NCBI RefSeq assembly: GCF_001279585.1 | Contig: NZ_LGEC01000027.1 | Coordinates: forward strand, 124,001-188,000 | Length of the DNA: 64,000 nucleotides | Reading direction: 5' to 3' | Source of the DNA: Nocardiopsis sp. NRRL B-16309 | Lineage (GTDB): Bacteria; Actinomycetota; Actinomycetes; Streptosporangiales; Streptosporangiaceae | Shown here: positions 1 through 8,984 of the stretch, in pieces | Numbering within the stretch: position 1 is the stretch's first letter | How the letters are laid out: every line of letters begins with the position of its first letter | Notes under the pieces: generated by a model | Told to the model about the DNA's origin: nothing | Seen by the model: the letters and a program-made list of their open reading frames with translations, nothing else | Database searches by the model: none | Program-made: the position numbers and the translations under genes

Positions 1-375
1 CTCCACCTGGAGTTCGATGCCGGGGAAGCGGGTATGGAAGTCCGAGAGCACGTCGGCCAGCAGCCCCGCGCACAGTGACGGGGTCGCGCCCAGGCGCACC
101 CGCCCCCGGCGCACGCCGGCCAGCTCCGCCACCTCGCGGCGGGCGGTCTCCAGGTCGGTGAGCATGCGCTGGGCCAGCGGCAACAGCGCCTCGCCCGCCG
201 GCGTGAGTGTGATATTCCCCCGGGCACGACTGAATAACGGCGCGCCCAACTCGCGCTCAAGGCTGCGGATCTGTTTGCTCAAGCTCGGCTGGGCGACGCG
301 CGAAAGCTCGGCTGCGCGGGTGAAATGGCGTGTGCGGGCCACAGCGACGAAGTAGGCGAGCTGCTGGAACTGCAT
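1..375 (-). CDS. LysR-family transcriptional regulator (N-terminal part, cut by window edge)
   Basis: The 125 visible residues are a LysR-type winged helix-turn-helix: the protein opens MQFQQLAYFVAVARTRHFTR, followed by AAELSRVAQPSLSKQIRSLE (recognition helix) and a short linker into the effector-binding domain, which lies outside the window. The ATG at 375 gives the canonical LysR start. The gene is divergent from sdhCAB, with only 80 bp between the two starts, so it may regulate succinate dehydrogenase as well as itself; that role is inferred from position only. A perfect inverted repeat of LysR-box type lies just upstream of its start codon. Confidence 0.93.
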   Translation of the reverse strand, partial: MQFQQLAYFVAVARTRHFTRAAELSRVAQPSLSKQIRSLERELGAPLFSRARGNITLTPAGEALLPLAQRMLTDLETARREVAELAGVRRGRVRLGATPSLCAGLLADVLSDFHTRFPGIELQVE

Positions 376-379
376 GCTT

Positions 380-396
380 CATAGCCTACGGCTATG
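380..396. promoter_or_regulatory. Candidate LysR operator between lysR and sdhC
   Basis: CATAGCC-TAC-GGCTATG is a perfect 7-bp inverted repeat with a 3-nt centre. It contains the T-N11-A arrangement (ATAGCC...GGCTAT) typical of LysR-family binding sites and lies 5 bp upstream of the lysR start codon, where it would suit autoregulation. Binding is inferred. Confidence 0.6.
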
Positions 397-416
397 GACA
401 CCAGGGTCCTGATGAC

Positions 417-445
417 TTGGACGTCGGACTTAACTCAAATTTAAA
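417..445 (+). promoter_or_regulatory. Predicted sdhCAB promoter
   Basis: TTGGAC at 417-422 and TTTAAA at 440-445 are separated by 17 bp. Transcription would start near 452, only a few bases before the GTG of sdhC at 456, so the operon may be translated from an almost leaderless mRNA. This agrees with the absence of a purine-rich ribosome-binding site before that GTG. Confidence 0.45.
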
Positions 446-455
446 GTGGCAGACT

Positions 456-1163
456 GTGGCGAACAGTACCTTGACCAAGAAGCGGTCTACGGCCTACGGG
501 TCCACGGTGGCGCTCAAGTCAGCAATGGCGGTCACCGGGGCGATCCTTGTGCTGTATTTGATCGCGCACATGTACGGCAACCTGAAGGTCTTCTCAGGCC
601 AGGAGGCCTTCGACGGCTACGCGCACTCGCTGCGCGAGCTCGGATACCCCCTCCTGCCCGAGAGCGGATTCCTGTGGATCTTCCGTCTCGTCCTCCTGGC
701 GAGCGTCCTGATCCACATCTACGCCGCGGTGACGCTGTGGGGCCGCGCCCGCAGGGCACGTCCCGCGTCCGAGCGCTACCAGGTGAAGAAGCGGGTGCAG
801 CGCACCTACGCGTCCTACACGATGCGCTGGGGCGGTGTGCTCGTCGCGCTCTTCGTGATCTTCCACATCCTGCACCTGACGACGAACGACATCGCGCCCG
901 GCGGGCGGTCCGACAGCGCCTACGAGCGGCTCGTCAACGGCTTCCAGCCCGAGTTCTGGTACGTGACGCTGTTCTACGTGGCGTCCGTCATCGCGGTCGG
1001 CTTCCACCTGCGGCACGGCATCTGGAGTGGCCTGGCCACGCTCGGTGTCAACAAGGCCGGCCGGCAGGGGACGATCAACGCGATCGCCGTGGGCATCTCG
1101 CTGGTCGTGACCGTCGGCTTCCTGCTCCCGCCCCTGGCGGTCACCTTTGGACTGGTGAGTTAA
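456..1163 (+). CDS. sdhC: Succinate dehydrogenase cytochrome b subunit (b558-type membrane anchor)
   Basis: This 235-aa protein has five predicted membrane helices (about residues 22-44, 72-95, 120-143, 166-188 and 205-228). Histidines suited to ligate two hemes occur in AHMYGN, LIHIY, FHILH and GFHLRHG. It is the single large anchor of a type-B (Bacillus/Wolinella-like) succinate:menaquinone oxidoreductase, so no separate sdhD is expected. The GTG at 456 was chosen because the upstream in-frame codons run through the promoter region and lack anchor-like sequence. It is first in a tight sdhCAB operon; its TAA is followed immediately by the TTG start of sdhA. Confidence 0.93.
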   Translation: MANSTLTKKRSTAYGSTVALKSAMAVTGAILVLYLIAHMYGNLKVFSGQEAFDGYAHSLRELGYPLLPESGFLWIFRLVLLASVLIHIYAAVTLWGRARRARPASERYQVKKRVQRTYASYTMRWGGVLVALFVIFHILHLTTNDIAPGGRSDSAYERLVNGFQPEFWYVTLFYVASVIAVGFHLRHGIWSGLATLGVNKAGRQGTINAIAVGISLVVTVGFLLPPLAVTFGLVS

Positions 1164-3106
<1,943 letters not shown>

Positions 3107-3110
<4 letters not shown>

Positions 3111-3853
3111 ACATCACCCTGCGCGTGTGGCGCCAGAAGGGCCGTGACGACGAGGGCCGGATGGTCACCTACAAGCTCACGGACGTCTCGCCGGACATGT
3201 CCTTCCTGGAGATGCTCGACGTTCTCAACGAGAAGCTCACGCTGGAGAACGAGGACCCGGTCGCGTTCGACCACGACTGCCGCGAGGGCATCTGCGGTGC
3301 GTGCGGCGTCGTGATCGACGGCGAGGCGCACGGCCCGGAGGTCACCACCACCTGCCAGCTGCACATGCGCAGCTTCAAGGACGGCGACACCATCACCGTG
3401 GAGCCGTGGCGGGCCAAGGCCTTCCCGGTCATCAAGGACCTGGTCGTGGACCGGGGCGCGTTCGACCGGATCATCCAGGCGGGCGGCTACATCAGCGCCC
3501 CGACGGGTACCGCCCCGGACGCCCACGCCAACCCGATCCCGAAGCCGGACGCCGACCGCGCGTTCGACGCCGCGACCTGCATCGGCTGCGGCGCCTGCGT
3601 GGCGGCCTGCCCCAACGCCTCCGGCATGCTGTTCACCGCCGCGAAGGTCACCCACCTCGGCATGGTCCCCCAGGGCCAGCCGGAGCGTGCCTCGCGCGTG
3701 GTGAAGATGATCAACCAGCACGACGAGGAGGACTTCGGCGGCTGCACCAACATCGGTGAGTGCGCCGCGGTCTGCCCGAAGGGGATCCCGCTGGACACGA
3801 TCTCCCAGCTCAACCGCGACCTGCTGGGTTCGCTCAGCAAGGGCGTCGGCTGA
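3107..3853 (+). CDS. sdhB: Succinate dehydrogenase iron-sulfur subunit
   Basis: This 248-aa protein carries electrons from FAD to the heme/quinone anchor through three clusters. The 2Fe-2S ligands are in DCREGICGACG plus a later Cys, the 4Fe-4S motif is CIGCGACVAACP, and the 3Fe-4S site lies in CTNIGECAAVCPKG. The GTG at 3107 overlaps the sdhA stop as GTGA and produces the standard N-terminus VNITLRVWRQ. It ends the operon and is followed by a strong hairpin. Confidence 0.97.
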
Positions 3854-3870
3854 CGCCCACCCGTCGCACC

Positions 3871-3900
3871 GGGGCCGTCCTCCTTCGGGAGGGCGGCCCC
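3871..3900 (+). terminator. Intrinsic terminator of sdhCAB
   Basis: A 13-bp stem with one G-T wobble (GGGGCCGTCCTCC / GGAGGGCGGCCCC) closes on a TTCG tetraloop 17 nt after the sdhB stop. No long T tract follows, which is usual in high-GC actinobacteria. Confidence 0.85.
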
Positions 3901-3903
3901 CGC

Positions 3904-4292
3904 TCATTCCTCCCGGGGCCACTCCGCCAGCTTCCTGAGCTGTTCGGCGATCTCCCGGACTTCGACCAGTTCACCTGTCGTGGCGGCGATGACCAGGTCG
4001 TAAGCGGAATCCTCGTCGGTGTAGTCGAAGTCCACCCCGTTGAGGCTGAGAAAGGCGTCCGTGCTCAGCCAAGCGAGGCGCTTGTTTCCGTCGACCAACG
4101 GATGGCCGATGGTGATGGCCTGCAGAAGGCGGCAGCCTTCTCCCATACGTCCGGGTAGGCATCCTCCTCGAACGCGGAAGCCCGTGGGCGCTGCAAGGCA
4201 GAGAGGAGTTGCGTCTCATCACGTAGCTCCACCGAGGGTAGAGCGTACTAGGCGATCTGGAGGACGTTCTCCCGGGTGAGGTAGACGATCAT
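3904..4292 (-). pseudogene. Doc/Fic-type death-on-curing toxin, disrupted by a nonsense codon and a frameshift
   Basis: Read from the ATG at 4292 the protein starts MIVYLTRENVLQIA and then meets TAG. The same frame continues as a recognisable Doc middle (LRDETQLLSALQRPRASAF, then EDAYPDVWEKAAAF) and shifts by one base at about 4130-4140. The other frame then gives LQAITIGHPLVDGNKRLAWL, the Fic/Doc catalytic motif HPxxDGNKR, and runs to the stop at 3904. Intact Doc kinases phosphorylate EF-Tu. With two separate lesions this copy should not make an active toxin, though the 80-residue catalytic fragment could be expressed alone. Its antitoxin lies upstream on the same strand. Confidence 0.85.
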
Positions 4293-4380
4293 GCCGCTGC
4301 CGCTGCCGCTGCCGCTGCCGCTGCCGCTGCCGCTGCCGCTGCCGCTGCCGCTGCCGCTGCCGCTGCCGCTGCCGCTGCCG
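4293..4380. repeat. Hexanucleotide microsatellite (GCCGCT)14.7 between antitoxin and toxin
   Basis: Eighty-eight bases consist of uninterrupted GCCGCT units (14 full copies plus GCCG). They fill the whole gap between the antitoxin stop (4382-4384) and the toxin ATG (4292). On the coding strand the unit is CGGCAG, which has no ribosome-binding character, so the toxin start has no Shine-Dalgarno sequence. Perfect arrays this long are prone to slipped-strand length change. Confidence 0.97.
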
Positions 4381-4381
4381 T

Positions 4382-4582
4382 TCACTCGGCCAGCCGTGCC
4401 AACAGGGAAGCATCGCGCTCAGTGGTCATCTTCACGCGTTCCAGGACCCTCTGAGCCTGGCGACGCTCAAGGAAGTCCGTGACGGCGGTGACCAGTTCTG
4501 TATCGACAGTGTTCCCGTCTTCCATGGCTGCCGCTTCGAGCGCGGCACGCACGTCTTCGGGGAGCTGAAGCTGCGTGTCCAT
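4382..4582 (-). CDS. Antitoxin partner of the Doc remnant, ribbon-helix-helix-like
   Basis: This 66-aa protein begins MDTQLQLPEDVRAALEAAAM. A beta strand followed by two helices (about residues 3-48) is consistent with a ribbon-helix-helix DNA-binding fold, and the charged C-terminal tail would bind the toxin. It lies upstream of the Doc remnant in the usual antitoxin-first order and appears intact although its toxin is broken. It follows the metallo-hydrolase gene on the same strand by 23 nt and may be cotranscribed with it. The family is inferred from size, context and pattern. Confidence 0.7.
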   Translation of the reverse strand: MDTQLQLPEDVRAALEAAAMEDGNTVDTELVTAVTDFLERRQAQRVLERVKMTTERDASLLARLAE

Positions 4583-4605
4583 GTCCCTGATGGTACCGAG
4601 AAAGG

Positions 4606-5304
4606 CTAACTTCTGGTCGGCGCTTCGGGCGGGTGCGCGATCCTCTCGATCCGGCGGCGCGACGCGGGGAGGGCGGCGGGGCGGCCGTGGCCGAAGTGCA
4701 GGCGCCGGGGTCCCTCGCCCAGCAGGCGGCGCACGCTGTCCCTCAGCTGTTCGATGTCCTGGGCGAGGAAGGGGAGGCCGGGGCGGTCCCGGCGGACCAT
4801 GCTTCCGGCCAGGAGGTCCCCGACCAGGGCGTCGCCGCTCTCGCGGTGCAGCAGCGTGATCGACCCGGGGGTGTGGCCCGGGGTGTGCAGGACGTCGAGC
4901 GGCACCCCGTAGCGGTCCAGGGCCGTGCCGTCGGCCAGGACCAGGTCCGGGGTGAAGGCGGGGAAGCGCGTGTCCAGGGTGCGGGCGAGCAGCCGCCCGA
5001 ACGTGTTCAGGGGATGGTAGAGCACGCTGTTCCCGGCCTCGGCCCAGTGCGCCTCGGCCTCGTGGACCGCCACCGGGACCCCGAGTTCGCGCCCGAGCCG
5101 GGCCGCGCCGCCCGCGTGGTCGGGGTGGCAGTGCGTCAGCACCACGAGCGAGACCGAACCCGGGTCCACCCCGGCGCGGGTGAGGCGGCCGAGCAGGCGC
5201 CCCTCCCCGCCCGCGAACCCGGTGTCCACGAGCACGGTGCGCTCGCCGCGCACCGCGTAGGCGGTGGAGGCGCCGAGCGGGAGCGTCACGACGGGGGCCC
5301 TCAT
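4606..5304 (-). CDS. Metallo-beta-lactamase-fold hydrolase
   Basis: This 232-aa protein has the zinc-binding motif THCHPDHAGG, a second histidine region HTPGHTPGS, the bridging aspartate in GDLLAG and a final FGHG, so a binuclear metal site is complete. Family members are thioesterases, lactonases or glyoxalase II-like enzymes; the substrate cannot be read from sequence. The ATG at 5304 overlaps the stop of the FAD monooxygenase (ATGA), so the two are translationally coupled and probably act on the same compound, for example hydrolysing a lactone or thioester formed after hydroxylation (inferred). Confidence 0.88.
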   Translation of the reverse strand: MRAPVVTLPLGASTAYAVRGERTVLVDTGFAGGEGRLLGRLTRAGVDPGSVSLVVLTHCHPDHAGGAARLGRELGVPVAVHEAEAHWAEAGNSVLYHPLNTFGRLLARTLDTRFPAFTPDLVLADGTALDRYGVPLDVLHTPGHTPGSITLLHRESGDALVGDLLAGSMVRRDRPGLPFLAQDIEQLRDSVRRLLGEGPRRLHFGHGRPAALPASRRRIERIAHPPEAPTRS

Positions 5305-6833
5305 CGGACCTCCCCGAGACGCGCGAGCGGGGCCAGGGCCGCCGACAGCCCGGCGGCCGGTCCGGCGTAGGCGAGGTGCCGGTCGGGGCGGACCAGGTAG
5401 GCGGCGCCGTACAGCCGGGCCGCCTCCCGCCCCCGGTCCAGCGCGGTCGGCACGCCTCCGGTGGATTCGGCCCGCGCCCAGTCGGGGGTGAGCACGCGCA
5501 CCGCGCAGGAGTCCGGCACGGCCAGCCCCTCGGCCTGGGCCGGATCGGTGAGCAGGACGGTGTGGCGGTCGTCCGGCAGCAACGCGTGCAGGCGCCGGGG
5601 GCGGTTCGCTCTTCCGTCGAAGAACGCCAGGTCGGGCAGCCGGTCGCCGCCCGCCAGGCCGCGGACCCGTCCGCTGGTGCCGGAGGCGCGCCGGTATCCG
5701 TGGTCGAGTTGCGAGAAGCGCCGGGCCAGCGCGCGCCGGGCCCGCGGCGAGGACCGGAGGACCGTCAGCGCCGCGTCGCGCACGTGGCGGCGCGGGTCGC
5801 CGCGCAGCAGCATCATCTGGGCGCCGCGGTGGGTGAAGGCGATCACCTGGGCGGCCACGGGGTGGCGCTCGTCCTGGTAGGAGTCGAGGGCGCCGGCGTC
5901 GCCGCGTGCCGCGGCGGCCAGCCGCCAGGCCAGGTTCATCGCGTCGCCGATCCCGAGGTTGAGGCCCTGGCCGCCGAAGGGCGTGTGGACGTGTCCGGCG
6001 TCCCCGGCCAGGAAGACGCGTCCGCTCCGGTAGCGGACGGCCTGCTCGTGGGCCAGCGAGAAGGTCCAGAACTGGTCGACCGAGCGGATCGTGCCCTCGA
6101 TGCCGGTGCGGGCCATGGCGTTCTGCGCGTCGCGCAGGTCCGGCTCGACGCCGGGGGTGGCGGTGTAGGCCAGCCGGTAGCGGCGCTCGCCCGGGAGCGG
6201 GAAGACGCCGAAGATGCCCTCGGTGTCGCCGGAGAAGGTCATCTCGTTGCGGGGCAGCGGCCAGTCCACGACGGCGTCGCACAGGACCCAGTCGTCGGCG
6301 TAGGGGGCGCCCACGCGCTCGATCCCGAGGAGCCCGCGCACGGTGCTGTGCGCCCCGTCGCAGCCGACCAGCCATCGCGCACGGACGGTGGCCGTGCGTC
6401 CACCGGTGACGACCGTGGCGCGGACCCCGTCCGCGTCCTGCTCGACGCCGGTGCACTCGGTACCGCGCTCGACCCGCACGCCCTGGTCCGCGAGCAGGTC
6501 GATGAGCAGGTGCTCGGTGCGCGCCTGCGGGATGTCGACCATGAACGGGTAGGCGGTGTCGGCGAGCGTGCGGAAGTCCACGGCGAGGCGGTCGCGGTGC
6601 CCGGTGCGCAGGCACAGCACGTCGACGCGCCGGCCCTCGGCCAGGACGGCGTCGACCACGCCGAGGTCGCGCAGGTGCTCCAGGGTGCGGGCGTGCAGGG
6701 CGGCGGACTTGGTGAGTTCGAGGACGCCCGCGTGCTTGTCGATGACGCGGACCCCCACCCCGAGGCGGTGGAGCCGGGCGGCGAGGGCGAGTCCGGTCGG
6801 GCCGGCCCCCACGATGAGGACGTCGGTGTCCAT
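5301..6833 (-). CDS. FAD-dependent aromatic-ring hydroxylase family monooxygenase
   Basis: This 510-aa class A flavoprotein monooxygenase of the PheA/TfdB/rifampicin-monooxygenase type uses NAD(P)H and O2 to hydroxylate an aromatic or polyketide substrate. Visible motifs are the dinucleotide fold VGAGPTGLALAARL near the N-terminus, GCDGAHSTVR (the DG motif) and FLAGDAGHVHTPFGGQG (the GD motif that binds the FAD ribityl chain), followed by a thioredoxin-like C-terminal region. The ATG at 6833 gives MDTDVLIVGAGPTG, with GGGAGATGTG upstream. It is divergent from tetR and followed by a coupled hydrolase; the three form a small inducible catabolic or resistance cassette. Confidence 0.92.
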   Translation of the reverse strand: MDTDVLIVGAGPTGLALAARLHRLGVGVRVIDKHAGVLELTKSAALHARTLEHLRDLGVVDAVLAEGRRVDVLCLRTGHRDRLAVDFRTLADTAYPFMVDIPQARTEHLLIDLLADQGVRVERGTECTGVEQDADGVRATVVTGGRTATVRARWLVGCDGAHSTVRGLLGIERVGAPYADDWVLCDAVVDWPLPRNEMTFSGDTEGIFGVFPLPGERRYRLAYTATPGVEPDLRDAQNAMARTGIEGTIRSVDQFWTFSLAHEQAVRYRSGRVFLAGDAGHVHTPFGGQGLNLGIGDAMNLAWRLAAAARGDAGALDSYQDERHPVAAQVIAFTHRGAQMMLLRGDPRRHVRDAALTVLRSSPRARRALARRFSQLDHGYRRASGTSGRVRGLAGGDRLPDLAFFDGRANRPRRLHALLPDDRHTVLLTDPAQAEGLAVPDSCAVRVLTPDWARAESTGGVPTALDRGREAARLYGAAYLVRPDRHLAYAGPAAGLSAALAPLARLGEVR

Positions 6834-6848
6834 CACATCTCCCAAATC

Positions 6849-6917
6849 GAATGTTCGTTCTTTTTCAGCATCCTGGCGCGCCGGACGTCTGTCAAGACCG
6901 AACGTTCGTTCTATGAT
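6849..6917. promoter_or_regulatory. Overlapping divergent promoters and two TetR operator copies
   Basis: GAATGTTCGTTCT (6849-6861) and GAACGTTCGTTCT (6900-6912) are near-identical 13-mers 51 bp apart, each built on GAACGTTC-type dyads. For tetR, CTGTCA (6889-6894), a 17-bp spacer and TATGAT (6912-6917) fit a promoter with the second operator in its spacer. For the monooxygenase, TTGACA reads on the minus strand at 6895-6890 and its start would fall on the first operator. Both promoters thus use the same few bases as -35. The tetR transcript would begin at or next to its ATG (leaderless). Confidence 0.72.
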
Positions 6918-6923
6918 GTGGGC

Positions 6924-7520
6924 ATGCCACGAGTCACCGACGCCTACCTGACCGAGCGGCGCGAGCACATCCTCACCTCGGCCGCCGCGTGCTTCGCCCG
7001 CGAGGGCTTCCACCGCACGTCCATGCGGGACGTGATCACGGAGGCGGGCCTGTCCCCGGGCGCGGTCTACCACTACTTCCGGGGCAAGCACGACATCATC
7101 GCCGCGATCTCCCTGGACGCGGTCACCGCCGTCGGCGAGGCGGTGCGCGCGTCCGTCGGGCGGGGCCAGACCCTCCCCGACCTCGTGGCCGGACTGCCCG
7201 CCGCGATCGAGGCGCTGGACCGGGCCGACGACCGGACCCGCCTGGCCGTGCAGGCGTGGGGCGAGGCCCTGAGGGAGCCGGTCCTGGGCGAGGCCCTGCA
7301 CGAGGGGGTGGAGGTCGTGCTCACCGCCCTGCGCGAGCGCGTCGACCTGGCGCGGGCCGCCGGAGAGGTCTCCGCCGACGTCGACTCCCCGGCGGTCGCC
7401 CGCGTGGTCCTCGGCATCGTGCAGGGATTCATCCTGCAACGGGCCTGGGACCCCGGGCTGAGCGCCGCCGACTACGGGCGGGGCGCGGCGGCCGTCGTGG
7501 GCGGCCGTCTCGCCCCGTGA
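6924..7520 (+). CDS. TetR-family transcriptional regulator of the monooxygenase cassette
   Basis: This 198-aa protein has an N-terminal helix-turn-helix (about residues 10-55), with recognition segment FHRTSMRDVITEAGLSPGAV followed by YHYFRGKHDII. The rest is the all-helical ligand-binding and dimerisation domain, with a TetR C-terminal pattern ending in VLGIVQGFILQRAWD. It is divergent from the FAD monooxygenase and its own start lies just after an operator copy, so it probably represses itself and the neighbouring operon until a small molecule binds (inferred). The GNAT gene on the other strand ends 12 bp downstream. Confidence 0.93.
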   Translation: MPRVTDAYLTERREHILTSAAACFAREGFHRTSMRDVITEAGLSPGAVYHYFRGKHDIIAAISLDAVTAVGEAVRASVGRGQTLPDLVAGLPAAIEALDRADDRTRLAVQAWGEALREPVLGEALHEGVEVVLTALRERVDLARAAGEVSADVDSPAVARVVLGIVQGFILQRAWDPGLSAADYGRGAAAVVGGRLAP

Positions 7521-7532
7521 CCGTCGGGGTGC

Positions 7533-8192
7533 TCAGGCCGCCGAACCGCGCATCAGGCAGTAGGTCGACGGGTAGCGCGCGTCGTTGAGCACGCGCACGA
7601 CCCGGAAGTCGAACTTCTCGTAGTAGCCGAGGTTGGCCGAGTTCATCGTCTCCAGGTACACCGGCACGCCGTCGGCGTCCGCCCGGGCCAGGCCCGCGCG
7701 CAGCAGCCGCGAACCCACGCCGGTGCCGCGCGCGACCGGGTCGGTGCCGAGCATGGACAGGTACCAGTGCGGTTCCTCCGGCCTGCTGTGCGCCAGTTCG
7801 CCGAGGTAGCGCACCACCTCGGGGACGCGGCGCAGGCCGACCAGCGCGGCCAGGTGGGGGAGCGAGCGCACGAGGAAGGAGGTGACCTCGGAACCGCCCT
7901 CCGGCGGGTTCCACAGCGCGGCGCCCCGGATCACCGGGGCGGCCGTGGCGCCGGAGGCGTCCGTGGTGCCCTCCCGGGCGTCCACCACCGAGGCGTCGGC
8001 GCGGGGGACGTGGCCGAATCCGGCGACGATGGCGCTGAGCCTGACCGTGCGGGCCATGCGCGTGTCGTCGTCCGGGAACAGCCAGCGTGGGAGCGGATCG
8101 TTGGCGAAGGCGCGGCCGAGCACCCGTGCCACGCCCGGCACGTCGTTCATGGTCGCGGTGCGGACGGCCTCGGCCGTCGACGTGGGGGGCAT
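7533..8192 (-). CDS. GNAT-family N-acetyltransferase, copy 1
   Basis: This 219-aa protein has a GNAT fold. Acetyl-CoA motif A is in LSMLGTDPVARGTGVGSRLL (R-x-x-G-x-G), followed by YLETMNSANLGYYEKFDFRV. The ATG at 8192 is preferred to one at 8240 because GGGAAGAGG lies at ribosome-binding distance. It is a clear paralog of the next gene (shared MNDVPGVARVL / MDDVPGIARVL start and LFPDD motif), so the pair arose by tandem duplication. The acceptor substrate is unknown; this subgroup is often annotated near puromycin-type acetyltransferases, a weak clue. Confidence 0.87.
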   Translation of the reverse strand: MPPTSTAEAVRTATMNDVPGVARVLGRAFANDPLPRWLFPDDDTRMARTVRLSAIVAGFGHVPRADASVVDAREGTTDASGATAAPVIRGAALWNPPEGGSEVTSFLVRSLPHLAALVGLRRVPEVVRYLGELAHSRPEEPHWYLSMLGTDPVARGTGVGSRLLRAGLARADADGVPVYLETMNSANLGYYEKFDFRVVRVLNDARYPSTYCLMRGSAA

Positions 8193-8297
8193 ACGCGATG
8201 CCTCTTCCCTTGGTCCATGGGCTGCTGGGTCATCGCTCATGGTAGATCACGGAATCATCACGAGAGGGCGGAATTCCCGGATCCGCCCGGACGGGCG

Positions 8298-8933
8298 TCA
8301 GGCGGGGTCGCGGCGCAGGAACGTCGTGGTGCCCAGACCCGGGTGGTCGACCTCGCGCACCACGTCGAAGCCGAAGCGCTCGTAGAAGCCCACGCACGTG
8401 GCGTCGAGCGTCTGGGTGAACACCGGCAGCGACTCGGAGTCGGCCCGGTCCAGTTCGGCGTTCAGCAGGGCGCCCGCGACGCCCCGCCCCTCGACCGCCG
8501 GATCCACGCCGAGCGCGGCCAGGTACAGGTGGGGCTCCTGGGGTGCGGCGAGCTTCCACTCGGCGAACACGCGCACGAACGACGCCAGGTTCCCGCGACC
8601 GACCAGGGACGCCCAGTGCGGCCACGCGCGCATCGCCACCAGCCGGCCCTCGGGGTTGCTGTTCGGCGGTGCCCACAGCGCCGCCGCGCGGATGGTGGGG
8701 GAGTCCTCGGGGCCGTCCGACATCGTGGTCACGCGCGTCTCGCCCGCGGGCACGTAGCCGAACCCGGACACCAGGGCGAAGAAGCGGCGCGTGCGGGCCA
8801 TGCGCAGGTGGTCGTCGGGGAACAGCCACCGCAGCAGCGGGTCGTCGTGGCAGCTCCGGCTCAGGACACGGGCGATCCCGGGCACGTCGTCCATCGTGGC
8901 GAAGCGGGCTGTGGACGTGACGGTCGAACTCAT
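8298..8933 (-). CDS. GNAT-family N-acetyltransferase, copy 2
   Basis: This 211-aa paralog of the preceding gene conserves the GNAT core: PHLYLAALGVDPAVEGRGVA carries the R/Q-x-x-G-x-A acetyl-CoA loop and CVGFYERFGFDVVREV is the C-terminal strand-helix. The start ATG at 8933 follows a GAGAG-type ribosome-binding site. The two copies have diverged substantially but share an 11-bp motif upstream (CCGTGATCTAC in the sense direction), suggesting the promoter was duplicated too. The substrate is unknown. Confidence 0.87.
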   Translation of the reverse strand: MSSTVTSTARFATMDDVPGIARVLSRSCHDDPLLRWLFPDDHLRMARTRRFFALVSGFGYVPAGETRVTTMSDGPEDSPTIRAAALWAPPNSNPEGRLVAMRAWPHWASLVGRGNLASFVRVFAEWKLAAPQEPHLYLAALGVDPAVEGRGVAGALLNAELDRADSESLPVFTQTLDATCVGFYERFGFDVVREVDHPGLGTTTFLRRDPA

Positions 8934-8984
8934 CCGAGCACTCTCTGGTAGGGGGCCTTGCCCACATCGTAGATCACGGCGCGG

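Noticed and set aside
4219..4413. Gln-Arg repeat protein across the GCCGCT array
   Set aside because: This frame is produced only by the hexanucleotide repeat and has no start-site support.
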